DNA from: Jimgerdemannia flammicorona | Lineage: Eukaryota; Mucoromycota; Endogonomycetes; Endogonales; Endogonaceae | Reading direction: 5' to 3' | NCBI GenBank assembly: GCA_003990745.1 | Contig: RBNI01000107.1 | Location: 1 to 42,377 of the forward strand | DNA: 42,377 nt | Shown: in pieces, positions 1 through 9,490 of the stretch | Layout of the letters: the number at the start of each line of letters is the position of its first letter | Position numbering within the stretch: position 1 is the stretch's first letter | The notes under the pieces: generated by a model | Seen by the model: only the letters and a program-made list of their open reading frames with translations | What the model was told of the DNA's origin: nothing | The model's database searches: none | Program-made: the position numbers and the translations under genes

Positions 1-20
1 AAAAAAAAAAAAAAAAAAAA
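1..20 (+). repeat. Poly(A) tract at window edge
   Basis: An uninterrupted run of 20 A opens the window and abuts hAT transposase sequence in the middle of a conserved motif (W-N-S-T on the minus strand). It is most simply the tail of a plus-strand poly(A) retroposon inserted into the hAT element. The body lies outside the window, so its family cannot be told. Confidence 0.6.
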
Positions 21-1300
21 GTTGAGTTCCAACACGTACAGACATCCAATATAAGCTCTTTCGGGGCTAAACTGATTGCCCTACACTGTGCAGTGAATTT
101 GTCTCATCATTGTGGAGACAATTGGACTAACACAACCAGTTTGCGTAGCTTGGAAATTATACTCAGGGCCCCTCCTCTCTTGGATGTTTTGTCTACATGT
201 GTAAGATAGTCCTGAATAGCGAGGTTCAGTACGTGGGCCTGGTATCGCACATGGCAGCTTTCTGCACTGAAGGCCACATTTTCCTGTTTGAGGCTGGCTG
301 CCAAACTTAGAAAAATGTTGAGTTGTTTGTGGCATTGTCTGTCATAATGGCAAAAATCTGTACTTGAAATATTCGGTTGGCGAATTATGTGAAAATAAAT
401 AATCAACAAAATCTGGTTTGTTTAAGGACCTTCCTCAAAATGCCGACCTGACAGCAAGTCCCCCTTTTTTTTACCTTGGTTGTGATCCTAAGCTCCCAGA
501 TACAACTAATAAAAGCATCTGCGATGTTGTCTCCAGAATGAGGGTCAGCAAGTTTGACGAAGTCAAGGGTGAGAGATTTAAGCTGCCAATTGAGGTCAAT
601 CCAATGACTGGTAATGCTCAGAAACGAAATTGCATTGGGGGATGTCCATATGTCAATCGTAAATGAAATTTTGCCTGCTGAATTCTGCTTATTGAATGTA
701 AGGTTAATTTGGTGAGCTCTTTTATATAATTCAGCTTGCAAGGTCATGGTGCTACCCTTATTTTACCTGAAGTGTCTAGCAGAGATTATCGTGCTCCTTC
801 CTATAGGCCTCCAGGATATCTTTGCAAATAGTATCGGTACTTGGCAAATATAAATCATGCTTAAGGAGGCAAAGATGCTATACAATTGATCACTCTTGAT
901 GGTTGTGAATGGCTGGTCTGTGCACACAATCCAGCGAATGAGCCGATTTCGAAATTCTGCTGAAGAGTATGGCTAAATATTTTTGATTAAATGGCATTGT
1001 TGGTACAGAAATGGTTGGGCAATTAGATAAACGTACCCACCACAGCTTGGATGTCGATTTTATTTGTCTCCATGTTCTTTTTGATTTTGTCAGAGTGCTT
1101 GTCTTTTATGTGTTAATTCATGTTTGAGGTTGTACCATCAAGCATTTTGAACTTCTGGCTAGTGCAGTTTATGGGAGTGGATGAAACAATATCATGTGTG
1201 TATCAAATGAGTCAATAGGTATATCTTAATTTTTTACCTACAATAATTACAAACAACATCATCTCCTATCTTAGCACAATATTGTCAGATTTCAGAGTGA
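21..1300 (-). pseudogene. hAT transposase, BED-finger, broken and partial
   Basis: A remnant of a hAT-family DDE transposase. Reading from the high coordinate, the N-terminus resembles a BED zinc finger. It has Q-Y-C-A-K-I-G-D-D-V-V followed by C-x2-C (codons at 1240-1251), a likely intron donor directly after (GTAAAA at about 1232-1238), then H-x4-H (1095-1112) before S-D-K. Next comes a stretch typical of hAT proteins around 890-960 (R-W-I-V-C-T-D-Q-P-F). The catalytic-core entry T-I-D-I-W-T-S-P has its Asp codon at 652-654. Last is A-H-V-L-N-L-A-I-Q, and then D-V-C-T-C-W-N-S-T where the family usually has D-V-x-T-R-W-N-S-T (21-45). Several stops and frame changes interrupt it, and part of the apparent breakage may be introns. 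The C-terminal dimerisation region lies outside the window. Family assignment is secure; activity is excluded. Confidence 0.8.
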
Positions 1301-1338
1301 GGATTGCATGGAAGGTGTGGAGCTATCAGAGATGTTTG

Positions 1339-2828
1339 TGTAAGCGCACAACCTCTAAGCCACCAAAATCGCATGGCATCCCCAGAACTAATTTGGAAAC
1401 CACATGCGAGACTACAAAACAAGAGATCATCTGGTTACACAAAATATGCCAGCAAGCATGAGAACCCACTGCCAAGATACAAGAATACTAGAAGAAGTAC
1501 TACAACCATAAAACTGACTCTGAACCACTATAACTAGTTGGTGTACTGTACTTACAAAAGGAAACCGAAAGTACCAAACTCAAATTGAGACAAGAAGAAC
1601 CCTATCTCATCCATCAAAAGGTTCACGAACTGTACCTATCAACTCAAGACCAAGATACACCACAACTATACAAGACCTCATTATCTAGTGAAAGCAAAAC
1701 ACATTTGAACAACTCTATTCACTCTATCTGTGTCACCTCCATTAGAGAGTGATGGATGCTTCATCTGAACTCAAGAAAGCCAACAAATGTCGAAACCAAT
1801 CTCAAGCCATCCACGTGACAGATATTACTACTAGAAATTGCCTCAGATTACAGAAAATATCATTTCCGAGAGGTCCGAACCCCCAGCCACGACATTGGGA
1901 GCCCTCGCTCTAGACAAGAATGGCCAGTCCTCGCAAATGCGCCAGCAGACCAAAAAAAAAGAGAACCAAGATCTATTATCCTTGTACAACCACTGCCACC
2001 AAGGACAGCCTTAATCTTGCAAAAGATAGAAGTGACGACATCTTGAAACTGATAATGTCAGAAGTCAGAAAACTGCTCAGACTTTGCCAGTGATGATGTC
2101 ATCAATGGTGATGTCATCGAAGACTACCCAGACAGCATGTAAACCTATAAATAGATTAGCAGTCATAGTATAGTTAGATTAGCCTTATATGATATGACTG
2201 TGAACTGACTCAGCAGTCAGACGATCTTTTGACATGTCAGATCACACTTGTACTACATGACTGCATTCTGACTCAGCAAAGTACTTAGTGCTACATCCAT
2301 ATCTAGCATAGTCCAGATAGCCCCTCACTAGTATAAATACCCCCCCCCCAGACCTCAGAATCTCAGACTTAAACAGATCTGAATAATCCGAACACAACTC
2401 CTGAGCACTTTTCCACAATATCCCTTCACACAACTACTCCTAGTATAGCAATATCATGAATAGCGAATAAACTTATTTAATAACCCACAAACCACTCTTA
2501 AGTAAATCCGCTCCCCATTAGGTCCTACTCCTAACCCTATCATGAAATTTCCTAATTGGGTATTGTCTGCAGTGATATGCCAATTCAACTAAGCTGGTCT
2601 TAGTTTCTTAAACTTCCTGAAATACAGAAAATCCTGAACATCCAGAACTAGTCCAAAAAAGGACTTTGGTTGAGATGTCAATCTGATCTTGAAATCAATA
2701 AGTGTAGAGGACATACTCCATACGAAATTGATCTTGACCATAAGAAAATGGTCTTCCAGAATATCCAGAACTTCCAGAAAACCCTTCCAGACTATGTAAC
2801 GGTTACCCTAAAAAGCAACCCTCTTACA
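1339..2828 (+). repeat. 5' LTR of gypsy element A
   Basis: 1490 bp, TGTAAG...CTTACA. A TATA box (TATAAATA) lies at 2332-2339 and a polyadenylation signal AATAAA at 2466-2471, so transcription should start around 2360 and R should end soon after 2480. It matches the 3' LTR along its full length; in the first 150 bp I count roughly 5 percent differences, nearly all transitions. Its first ~35 bp and last ~740 bp match the LTRs of copies B, C and D, but the middle ~700 bp is unrelated to theirs. Confidence 0.9.
2332..2339 (+). promoter_or_regulatory. TATA box in 5' LTR of element A
   Basis: TATAAATA followed by a C-rich stretch. The same motif is at 7215-7222 in the 3' LTR, at 39107-39114 (reverse) in an LTR of copy C, and at 9796-9803 and 23782-23789 in the LTRs of element 2. 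Conservation across families and a downstream AATAAA support a promoter role. Confidence 0.6.
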
Positions 2829-2830
2829 AC

Positions 2831-2850
2831 TTGGTAGCAGTGGTTTACAA
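2831..2850 (+). other. Primer binding site of element A
   Basis: Immediately after the 5' LTR comes TTGGTAGCAGTGGTTTAC. TGGTAGC is complementary to the 3' end (GCTACCA) of eukaryotic initiator methionine tRNA. Copy C (about 38601-38615, reverse) and element 2 (9946-9957, TTGGTAGTAGTG) have the same start. The tRNA identity is an inference. Confidence 0.55.
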
Positions 2851-4830
2851 TCCAATTCCACTTCAAGACACTTCCTCACCCCACTACAAACCCTTCTGTG
2901 AATTCCTACAAGTTGGTATAAAGCCCAACCTCTGAACTGGAATTTATTCTGAACCATCTGACAATCTGGAGAGAATTGAACCTGATGTACAAGGACAATT
3001 TGACCTCCACACCTGTAACAAGTGGGACAAACTTCATTCAAAGAAAGAAGTACTCTGATTAAATCAGCAAATAGGTGAACATCTATTCACCGAACTCCTT
3101 ACACTACACCCAGCAAGTCAAGATGAAGAAGGTCTTATAGAAGCCTTCTTTACTCTTCTCAACAAGAGTTTTGTCAGCTCCACAAATCCGAGCGACCTAG
3201 GACAACCAGCAGCAGTCTTTCTAGCCTTAGTTCCTCACGAAGCCCAAGCCTCTATAGCCAAGTGGCTCAACTCTACCGACTTTCACCGAACCAGAACCAA
3301 GACCACATTATATTACCGGTTCCAATACAGCAAGGTCCGCCATATTCTTAAGGAAGAAGCAAGAGAAACTCTTCATCAACTACCTGACCCCGAACCTGAA
3401 GCAGGCCCTGCTACAGCCCTACCTGAATCCGAAACCAATATCGAACCAGAACTTGACTTTGAATTAAGTCCATCTGAAATCAGATATATAACTGATTCTG
3501 TCTACTTTGATGCCGAGCAAACCCAAGTACACGGGGACCAAACCGAAGAAGAGGAGGAGTATCTCAGTGAATTCGATCCTGGGTATACCACCGAAGGAGA
3601 CATACCTTCATCAGGACAGAATACACCTACACAGCAACAGACAGCTATCTATCAAGCCCTTACTCCAGACCCATAACTATTACTCCAGCAACTTACACAG
3701 ACTCAAAGAACCCCATCACACTCTGCACCAGTATCTCAAGTAGTACCAGTAACACCACTACCAGCAGTCCAACCGCCTCCAGTAAACAACATGGCAAACC
3801 AACAGATTCTAGACCTCATAGCCCAGGTAGCCATAATGGCAGCAACCATTACTGCCTTAGCTGAACAGACCTGACCTACAAAAAATCTGAGCCTACCTAC
3901 CTTCAATGGTACTGCACAAGAAGTCCAAAGCTTCATTAGTATAGTTGACACCAACTTCGAAGCCAATCAATGGACCAATGAGTGAGTTGCTGACCACGTT
4001 CTAACAAACAACCAAGACCACACTCTGGAACAACTCTTTGCTACCACTACCACCTATGTCCGCTGAGTTGTTACATTCTTCTGAGGACCTGCTGAAGAAT
4101 GGTGGCAAACTCTTCCCGAAAAACCCCTCACATGGGACACCCGACCTGCAGTAGTTGCTCAGAATGTAGCAAACAATGCCCCAGGATATGGAGACCATCC
4201 TGCAGCCCCTGGACTTAAACAACTCATGATTGCTCAATATCACAGCGAAACCATGATCACTGAATCCTGAGTAAAACTCCGCAACCTCAAATTCGATATA
4301 CATGGCAAGGAGGAATTCGAAACCTTCTGTACAAAACTTGAGTCACTCCTGAACACTATTGGCTTAGGATATATTGCCAATGATGAAGCATGAAATGGTA
4401 CAAGAGCAGACCACTTATTTGATGCCCTGCCTGAATGGCTTATTAGAAAAATCCGAGAATAAGGATGCCCAGTTGGTTGTGACCACCAACAATGGTGCCT
4501 GGCAAGAATCAAGACTATGGTCAAGCAGATCCTAACAGCTGGACCCATTCTGCCCTGAAGACAATTCAACAACAAGGAAAAGACTTGGACCAAGAAAGAA
4601 GAACCCAAGCATGAAGCATCCCGAGCTCCCTCAACATCCACCTCATAGACACCCAGAAATCATAAACCCACCCAGCCGAGTACCTTCAAGAAACTCACAG
4701 AAGATGAAAGGAATGAACTTAGAAGAAGCGGAGCATGCTTCTACTGCCGAAAAACAGGACACATGGCCAATGCCTGCCCTAACCGAAAACCCCGAACAGC
4801 AACACGAGCAACTGTTACCACTCTGCACCA
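2831..4830 (+). pseudogene. Gag region of element A polyprotein
   Basis: The capsid and nucleocapsid part of a single gag-pol frame that runs from the primer site to 6058 without a frameshift. It carries in-frame stops at 2933, 3056, 3674, 3872, 3983, 4064, 4082, 4268, 4391, 4460, 4556 and 4646. At several of these copies B or C have CGA or CAA, so the stops come from transitions. Order: an N-terminal domain, an acidic Glu-rich linker (around 3370-3600), a Pro/Thr/Gln-rich hinge (3620-3790), a retrotransposon capsid domain (about 3880-4460) and a CCHC zinc knuckle C-F-Y-C-R-K-T-G-H-M-A-N-A-C (4737-4778). No clear ATG lies between the LTR and the conserved reading frame, so the start is unknown. 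Confidence 0.8.
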
Positions 4831-4849
4831 TCTCAACAATCTGACCACC

Positions 4850-5320
4850 AGAACACTAGACTTTGTCAAGTTAAGACAAACTGCTAAGGCCCCAACCAAA
4901 GGAAGTCAAAAAGCAGCTGGATATGACCTGTATGTAGCCGAAGAAGCTATGGTCTCTAACCGAGAAGTCAAACAAGTCTATACAGGAATCAGCATCCAAA
5001 TTCCTGAAGGATATGTTGGAAGAATATGCTGTCGCAGCAGCTTAGCATTGAAAGGACTCTCAGTAGAAAGAGGAGTCATTGACAAAGATTATACAGGCGA
5101 AATTATTGTTCTCATCCGAAACCACAGTTGGACACCCTTCAAGATTCCCATTAGATTCTGTATTACTCAGATCCTATTCGAAAAAATTGAGTCAAACCTG
5201 ACAGTCAAGGAAGTCCCTGAACTACTACCCACTATCCGAGGATCCAAAGGATTTGGTTCATCAAACAAGGCCCCAGCCCAACCTACCGCGAACAAAGAAG
5301 AACAATTCTACAAGAAAATT
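4850..5320 (+). pseudogene. dUTPase domain of element A polyprotein
   Basis: A trimeric-type dUTPase domain, which hydrolyses dUTP to dUMP and limits uracil incorporation during reverse transcription. All five family motifs are visible: I, A-G-Y-D-L-Y (about 4916-4933); II, G-R-I-C-C-R-S-S-L-A (5017-5047); III, G-V-I-D-K-D-Y-T-G-E (5072-5101), with the expected catalytic Asp and Tyr; IV, R-F-C-I-T-Q-I-L-F (about 5152-5178); V, R-G-S-K-G-F-G-S-S (5236-5262). It is fused in frame after the Gag zinc knuckle and before protease, and lies in the longest stop-free stretch of the element (about 4649-5377). Motif IV lacks the usual Gly-Asp before Arg, so catalysis is not assured. In retroviruses, betaretroviral dUTPase sits in a similar place. 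Length fits a complete domain. Confidence 0.85.
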
Positions 5321-5380
5321 GAAGATGGATATGTACCAAGTAGCCGATGCCCCCATGGTATTAGAATGTACTCTTCCTGA

Positions 5381-5770
5381 ATGATTGATGATTGCTTCTC
5401 TTGTGTTAATAAACTGGCTCAAAGAAGAACCAACAGAAGGAAAGCTCCTACAACCGAAATCACCACCATTGGATCAGACAAACTGCTTACACTTAAAGCT
5501 TTTGTCAATCGAGTACCTGTCAAGATTATGATAGACAGTGGTGCCTCAGGCAACTTCATCAACGAAGAAACAGCCAATAGACTCAAGGTCTTCACCTCTC
5601 CGGTACAACAAACTCAAGCAGTTGCCACAGCTGATGGAACCTCACATGTCATTAGCAAGGAAGTCCGCAATCTACCCTTTCGAATCGGTGACTATCAAGT
5701 ATATGTTACCCTTCAAATTGTATCACTCCCCGACAATGAAATCATCCTTGGAACTCCATGGTTAAAATAA
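5381..5770 (+). pseudogene. Retropepsin-like protease of element A
   Basis: An aspartic protease domain in the same frame, after a TGA at 5378. The active-site motif D-S-G-A-S is intact (5534-5548), and the second conserved block ends I-I-L-G-T-P-W-L (about 5737-5763). The domain matures the polyprotein. A TAA at 5768, shared in position with copy C, ends it here, and related sequence continues to 6058 (pre-RT linker). Copy C has D-S-C at the active site; this copy keeps the Gly. Confidence 0.8.
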
Positions 5771-6058
5771 GAGAACTCCATGATCGATTGGGTAAACCAT
5801 TCTCTGACCATCAAGAAAGGACACCACAACTTCAAACTGCAAGGCGAAAAGGACACACTCAACTCTAGTGACCCTGGACCAAAGATCACCCATATCAATA
5901 AGCTACAACTCAAGAAATTGGCCAAGAAATGCCCTCTCTTTGCTATCTCCATCTGTCCATCCAAAGGAAAACCCAAGAACTCTGAAGAAGACTTTTCCAA
6001 AGTTGACAGCCATGTCAGACCACTACTCCAGAAAGTCCGAGACACATTTCTGAACTGA
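5771..6058 (+). pseudogene. Pre-RT linker of element A, ending at a deletion
   Basis: In frame with the protease. It corresponds to the segment just before RT in copy C (34800-35050 reverse) and includes K-K-C-P-L-F-A-I-S and E-E-D-F-S-K-V-D-S. At about 6048 the sequence leaves the RT region and jumps to the start of the chromodomain, removing about 2.7 kb of pol. Confidence 0.7.
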
Positions 6059-6200
6059 ACCACAGAACCACCTGTATCTGTCATTATTAATGACCAAGAA
6101 GAATACAAAGTTGAACAAATCCTCAACAAATACAGCCACAAGAACCATCCAAATGGTACAACAACACCAGAACAAATTAGAAGGCCCCGACAAGGACGTC
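6059..6200 (+). pseudogene. Chromodomain remnant and C-terminal tail of element A
   Basis: P-V-S-V-I-I-N-D-Q-E-E-Y-K-V-E-Q-I-L-N-K matches the first third of the chromodomain in copy C (31940-32060 reverse). After K-N-H-P the sequence jumps to the extreme C-terminal tail of pol (R-R-P-R-Q-G-R-R), so a second deletion of nearly 0.5 kb removed the rest of the chromodomain. Chromodomains steer integration toward modified histones in this clade. Confidence 0.65.
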
Positions 6201-6221
6201 GAAAGCTAAGAAGAAGAGAGT
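6201..6221 (+). other. Polypurine tract of element A
   Basis: GAAAGCTAAGAAGAAGAGAG immediately precedes the 3' LTR, as expected for the plus-strand primer in reverse transcription. Copy C has the equivalent tract in reverse at 31443-31463. Confidence 0.75.
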
Positions 6222-7712
6222 TGTAAGCGCACAACCTCCAAGCCACCAAAATCGCATGGCATCCCCAGAACTAATTTGGAAACCACATGTGAGACTACAA
6301 AACAAGAGATCATCTGGTTACATGAAATATGCCAGCAAGTACGAGAACCCACCGCCAAGATACAAGAATACTAGAAGAAGTACTACAACCATAAGACTGA
6401 CTCTGAACCACTATAACTAGTTAGTGTACTGTACTTACAAAAGGAAACTAAAAGTACCAAACTCAAATTAAGATAAGAAGAACCCTATCTCACCCATCAA
6501 AAGGTTCATGAACTGTGCCTATCAACTCAAGACCAAGATACACCATGACTATACAAGATCTCATTACCTAGTGGAAGCAAAACACATTTAAACAACTCCG
6601 TTTGCTCTATCTGTGTCACCTCCATTGGAGAGTGACAGATGCTTCATCTGAACTCAAGAAAGCCGACAAACATCGAAACCAATCTCAAGCCATCCACGTG
6701 ACAGATATTACTACTAGAAATTGCCTCAGATTACAGAAAATATCATTTCTGAGAGGTTCGAACCCCCAGCCGCGACATTGGGAGCCCTCACCCTAGACGA
6801 GAATGGCCAGTCCTCACAAATATACCAGCAGACCAAAAAAAAAGAGAACCAAGACCTGTTATCCTTATACAACCACCACCACCAAAGATAGCCTTAATCT
6901 TGCAAAAGATAGAAGTGACGACATCTTGAAACTGATGATGTCAGAAGTCAGAAAACTGCTCAGACTTTGCCAGTGATGATGTCATCAATGGTGATGTCAT
7001 TGAAGACTACCCAGACAGCGTGTAAATCTATAAATAGATTAGCAGTCATAGTATAGTTAGATTAGTCTTGTACGACATGACTGTGAACTGACTCAGCAGT
7101 CAGATGATCTCTTGACATGTCAGATCACACTTGTACTATGTGACTGCATTCCGACTCAGCAAAGCACTTAGTGCTACATCCATATCTAGCATAGTCCAGA
7201 TAGCCCCTCACTAGTATAAATACCCCCTCCCCCAGATCTCAGAATCTCAGACTTGAACAGACCTGAACAATCTGAACACAACTTCTGAGCACTTTCCCAC
7301 AATATCCCTTCACACAACTACTCCTAGTATAGCAATATCATGAATAGCGAATAAACCTATTTAATAACCCACAAATCACTCTTAAGTAAATCCACTCCCC
7401 GTTAGGTCTTACTCCTAACCCCATCATGAAATTTCCTAATTGGGTATTGTCTGCAGCGATACGCCAATTCAACTAAGCTGGTCTTAGTTTCTTAAACTTC
7501 CTGAAATACGGAAAATCCTGAACATCCAGAACTAGTCCGAAAAAGGACTTTGGTTGAGATGTCAATCCGATCTTGAAATCAATAAGTATAGAGGACATAC
7601 TCCATACAAAATTGATCTTGACCATAAGAAAACGGTCTTCCAGAATATCCAGAACTTCTAGAAAACCCTTCCAGACTATGTAACGGTTACCCTAAAAAGT
7701 AACCCTCTTACA
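6222..7712 (+). repeat. 3' LTR of gypsy element A
   Basis: 1491 bp, TGTAAG...CTTACA, with TATAAATA at 7215-7222 and AATAAA at 7350-7355. It matches the 5' LTR end to end and is followed by the GTTTG duplication. Differences from the 5' LTR are mostly C/T and G/A. Confidence 0.9.
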
Positions 7713-7847
7713 GTTTGACTTGAAGTATCATCGGTACTGTGAACTGTTGAAGACTGATCTGTTGATATGTGTGTTTGTATATTTGCATGTATATGTATAT
7801 GTATTGTGTATATATTGTGTTATAGACGCGTCCAGCATATGAGTCAT

Positions 7848-8115
7848 GTGGAGGATTTAGATTGGAGGATTCAGTTGAAGGATTCAGATTCAGATTTGGA
7901 TTAGAGGATTCAAATTGGAGGATTCAAATTGGAGGATTTGAATTAGAGGATTTGGATTGAGTAATTTGGATTGAGTGATTTGGATTGAGTGATTTGGATT
8001 GAGTGATTCAGATTGAGTGATTCAGATTGGGGTGGTTCAGATGGGTGATTCGGATGAGGCGATTCAGATGGGGCAATTTGGATTAATCCGAGTTGATTCG
8101 GATGGCTTCAGATTT
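7848..8115. repeat. Short subterminal tandem repeats of the hAT element
   Basis: About 270 bp made of imperfect 12-16-bp units, variants of GGATTGAGTGATTT and GGAGGATTCAAATT. They lie between the gypsy A insertion point and the likely hAT terminus. hAT transposons commonly carry subterminal repeats that bind transposase, so this is a plausible binding array. The repeats are seen directly; the function is inferred. Confidence 0.5.
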
Positions 8116-8164
8116 GAGATTCAGATCAAACTGTCATGTGATAAATCGAATCCAGATTTGATTT

Positions 8165-8187
8165 GAATTGACTCATTCGGAGCACTA
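8165..8187 (-). repeat. Probable hAT terminal inverted repeat
   Basis: On the minus strand the sequence begins TAGTGCTCCGAATGAG, which resembles hAT termini beginning YAGTG or YAGGG. Repeat-rich hAT sequence ends here and AT-rich unrelated sequence begins, with GATTTCTC as the candidate 8-bp duplication. The opposite end is outside the window, so the call rests on one terminus only. Confidence 0.45.
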
Positions 8188-8764
8188 GATTTCTCTATAT
8201 AAGACAAATCTAATAAGCTAAAGATTATTAAATTTGAATATATTTTCATTAAGTTATTATATTTCTAAAAATAGGATTTAAATTGAAATTTAAATAATTC
8301 TTAATTTGATTTGACTTAAATTAATTTAATTCATTTGAGAGTACTAATAATATATAAAATACACAACTTATATATTTTGAATAAATTACTTCTTTTATTC
8401 ATTACTATAAAAATTATAAGCCTTGAATAACTCAAGATAGTAAGTCTAGTTAGTAGCTATAATTTTTACTAAATATTTACTAAGTCTTAATTAGTAGCTG
8501 AAACTTCTCTAATATATATACTATACTACAAGATATATAATATATTAAGTATAAGTATCTATAGATAAATATGATCATTATTAGCTTAAATATAGTAAAG
8601 AAGTTTACCAAGATAGTGATATTGAAGTTCTTTTTGATAGTAGAAGATAATTATGATAAAGATATCTATCTAGATATTAGAGATAAAGTTCTCTCTAATA
8701 GTAGAGATAATTATAATAAGTAAAGCTCTCTCAAGATAGTAGATAATTATACTAGTCTAGGTAG
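8188..8764. other. AT-rich stretch with no recognisable gene
   Basis: About 580 bp, very AT-rich, lying between the hAT terminus and the LTR of copy B. It contains short repeats around AAGATAGTAGATAATTAT. No coding frame or known repeat is apparent to me. It may be decayed transposon sequence. Confidence 0.5.
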
Positions 8765-9490
8765 TATAAGTATATAACTTTCAAGCTACCAAAATCATAT
8801 ATTACTCTCAAAATAAATTTAGAAATCATATATAAGATCATAAAGCTGAGTCAACTCAAAGTCATAAAATATAAGATTTTTGAAAACAGAATCTTACTAA
8901 TTAGAACCAAAAACATATATACTATATATACAAATATATCAAAATAGAGAACTACAACAAATCAAACAAATAATTATAACTCTTAAATATATATCAAATA
9001 TGACTACTAAAATCTATAACTATATCTATATTGACATTTGGAATATTATTATCAACTGAACTATATGTAGCTTCTTTGCCTCTTATAAATATCTATAGTC
9101 TAGCACCCCTCTATTTTGTAGAAGCCTAATAGAATGCTCTAAATATACTTAGTAAAGCCCACTAAATCAGACAAATCTCAAGCTACTACTAGATTAGTCA
9201 TCTCTTAGAAGATATGGTTAGTTACCACTATGATATAAATATTACTGAAATGTCTCAATATCAGAAACTTATTACTTATAAATACTGAGAACTCTTCTAT
9301 AAGTACAGTATCTTTATTCTTCATCTCTAAGTTACTATTGCTAAAATAGTTACCACTCTGTCCTATAGTCAAATTAATGATATACATAATATAAGAACTC
9401 AACTATAAGTATATTGAGTATACCCAAACCACAGATAGACTCTTTCTATATCCTAATAACTACATCCTACAAATGCTCTAAGTTAGATAT
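8765..9490 (+). repeat. 5' LTR of copy B, first segment
   Basis: It starts TATAAGTATATAAC, which aligns base for base with TGTAAGTGTACAAC at the outer end of the LTR of copy C (reverse, 31442 inward). It continues in step with that LTR until element 2 interrupts it at 9491. The TG terminus has decayed to TA. Confidence 0.75.

Larger units (their letters stand above)
1339..7712 (+). mobile_element. Ty3/gypsy element A (family 1), non-autonomous, with intact LTR pair
   Basis: A complete LTR retrotransposon flanked by the 5-bp target duplication GTTTG (1334-1338, 7713-7717). The LTRs start TGTAAG and end CTTACA. Order: 5' LTR 1339-2828, primer site, one gag-dUTPase-PR frame, chromodomain remnant, polypurine tract, 3' LTR 6222-7712. 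Compared with copy C it lacks about 2.7 kb (all of RT, RNase H and integrase) and a further roughly 0.5 kb downstream of the start of the chromodomain. It therefore could move only with help from a full element. It inserted into the hAT transposon. Confidence 0.9.
21..8187 (-). mobile_element. hAT DNA transposon remnant, split by gypsy element A
   Basis: A cut-and-paste DNA transposon lying on the minus strand. Its transposase occupies 21-1300. The sequence resumes at 7713 beyond the inserted gypsy element A, where it contains a TG/TA-rich leader, a block of short subterminal repeats (about 7848-8115) and a probable terminal inverted repeat ending at 8187. The 5-bp duplication GTTTG (1334-1338 and 7713-7717) proves that the two parts were once contiguous. 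The C-terminal half of the transposase and the other end lie beyond the poly(A) at position 1, outside the window. Confidence 0.75.

Noticed and set aside
81..335. Minus-strand frame of 84 codons near the window start
   Set aside because: It overlaps the hAT transposase in the wrong frame; the frame with A-H-V-L-N-L-A-I-Q is the real one.
1872..1935. tRNA gene in the LTR of element A
   Set aside because: Only a B-box-like element is convincing; I could not form a full cloverleaf with an anticodon arm by hand.
4064..4084. TGA codons at the same Gag positions in several copies, hinting at TGA read as an amino acid
   Set aside because: At other stop sites one copy keeps CGA or CAA, TGG is used normally for Trp, and copy B has TAA at these positions. 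Parallel or inherited transition decay explains them better than recoding.
7860..8100. Repeat array considered as a CRISPR or satellite
   Set aside because: Units are 12-16 bp and imperfect, without unique spacers, and the array is bounded by hAT sequence. A eukaryotic transposon context rules out CRISPR.
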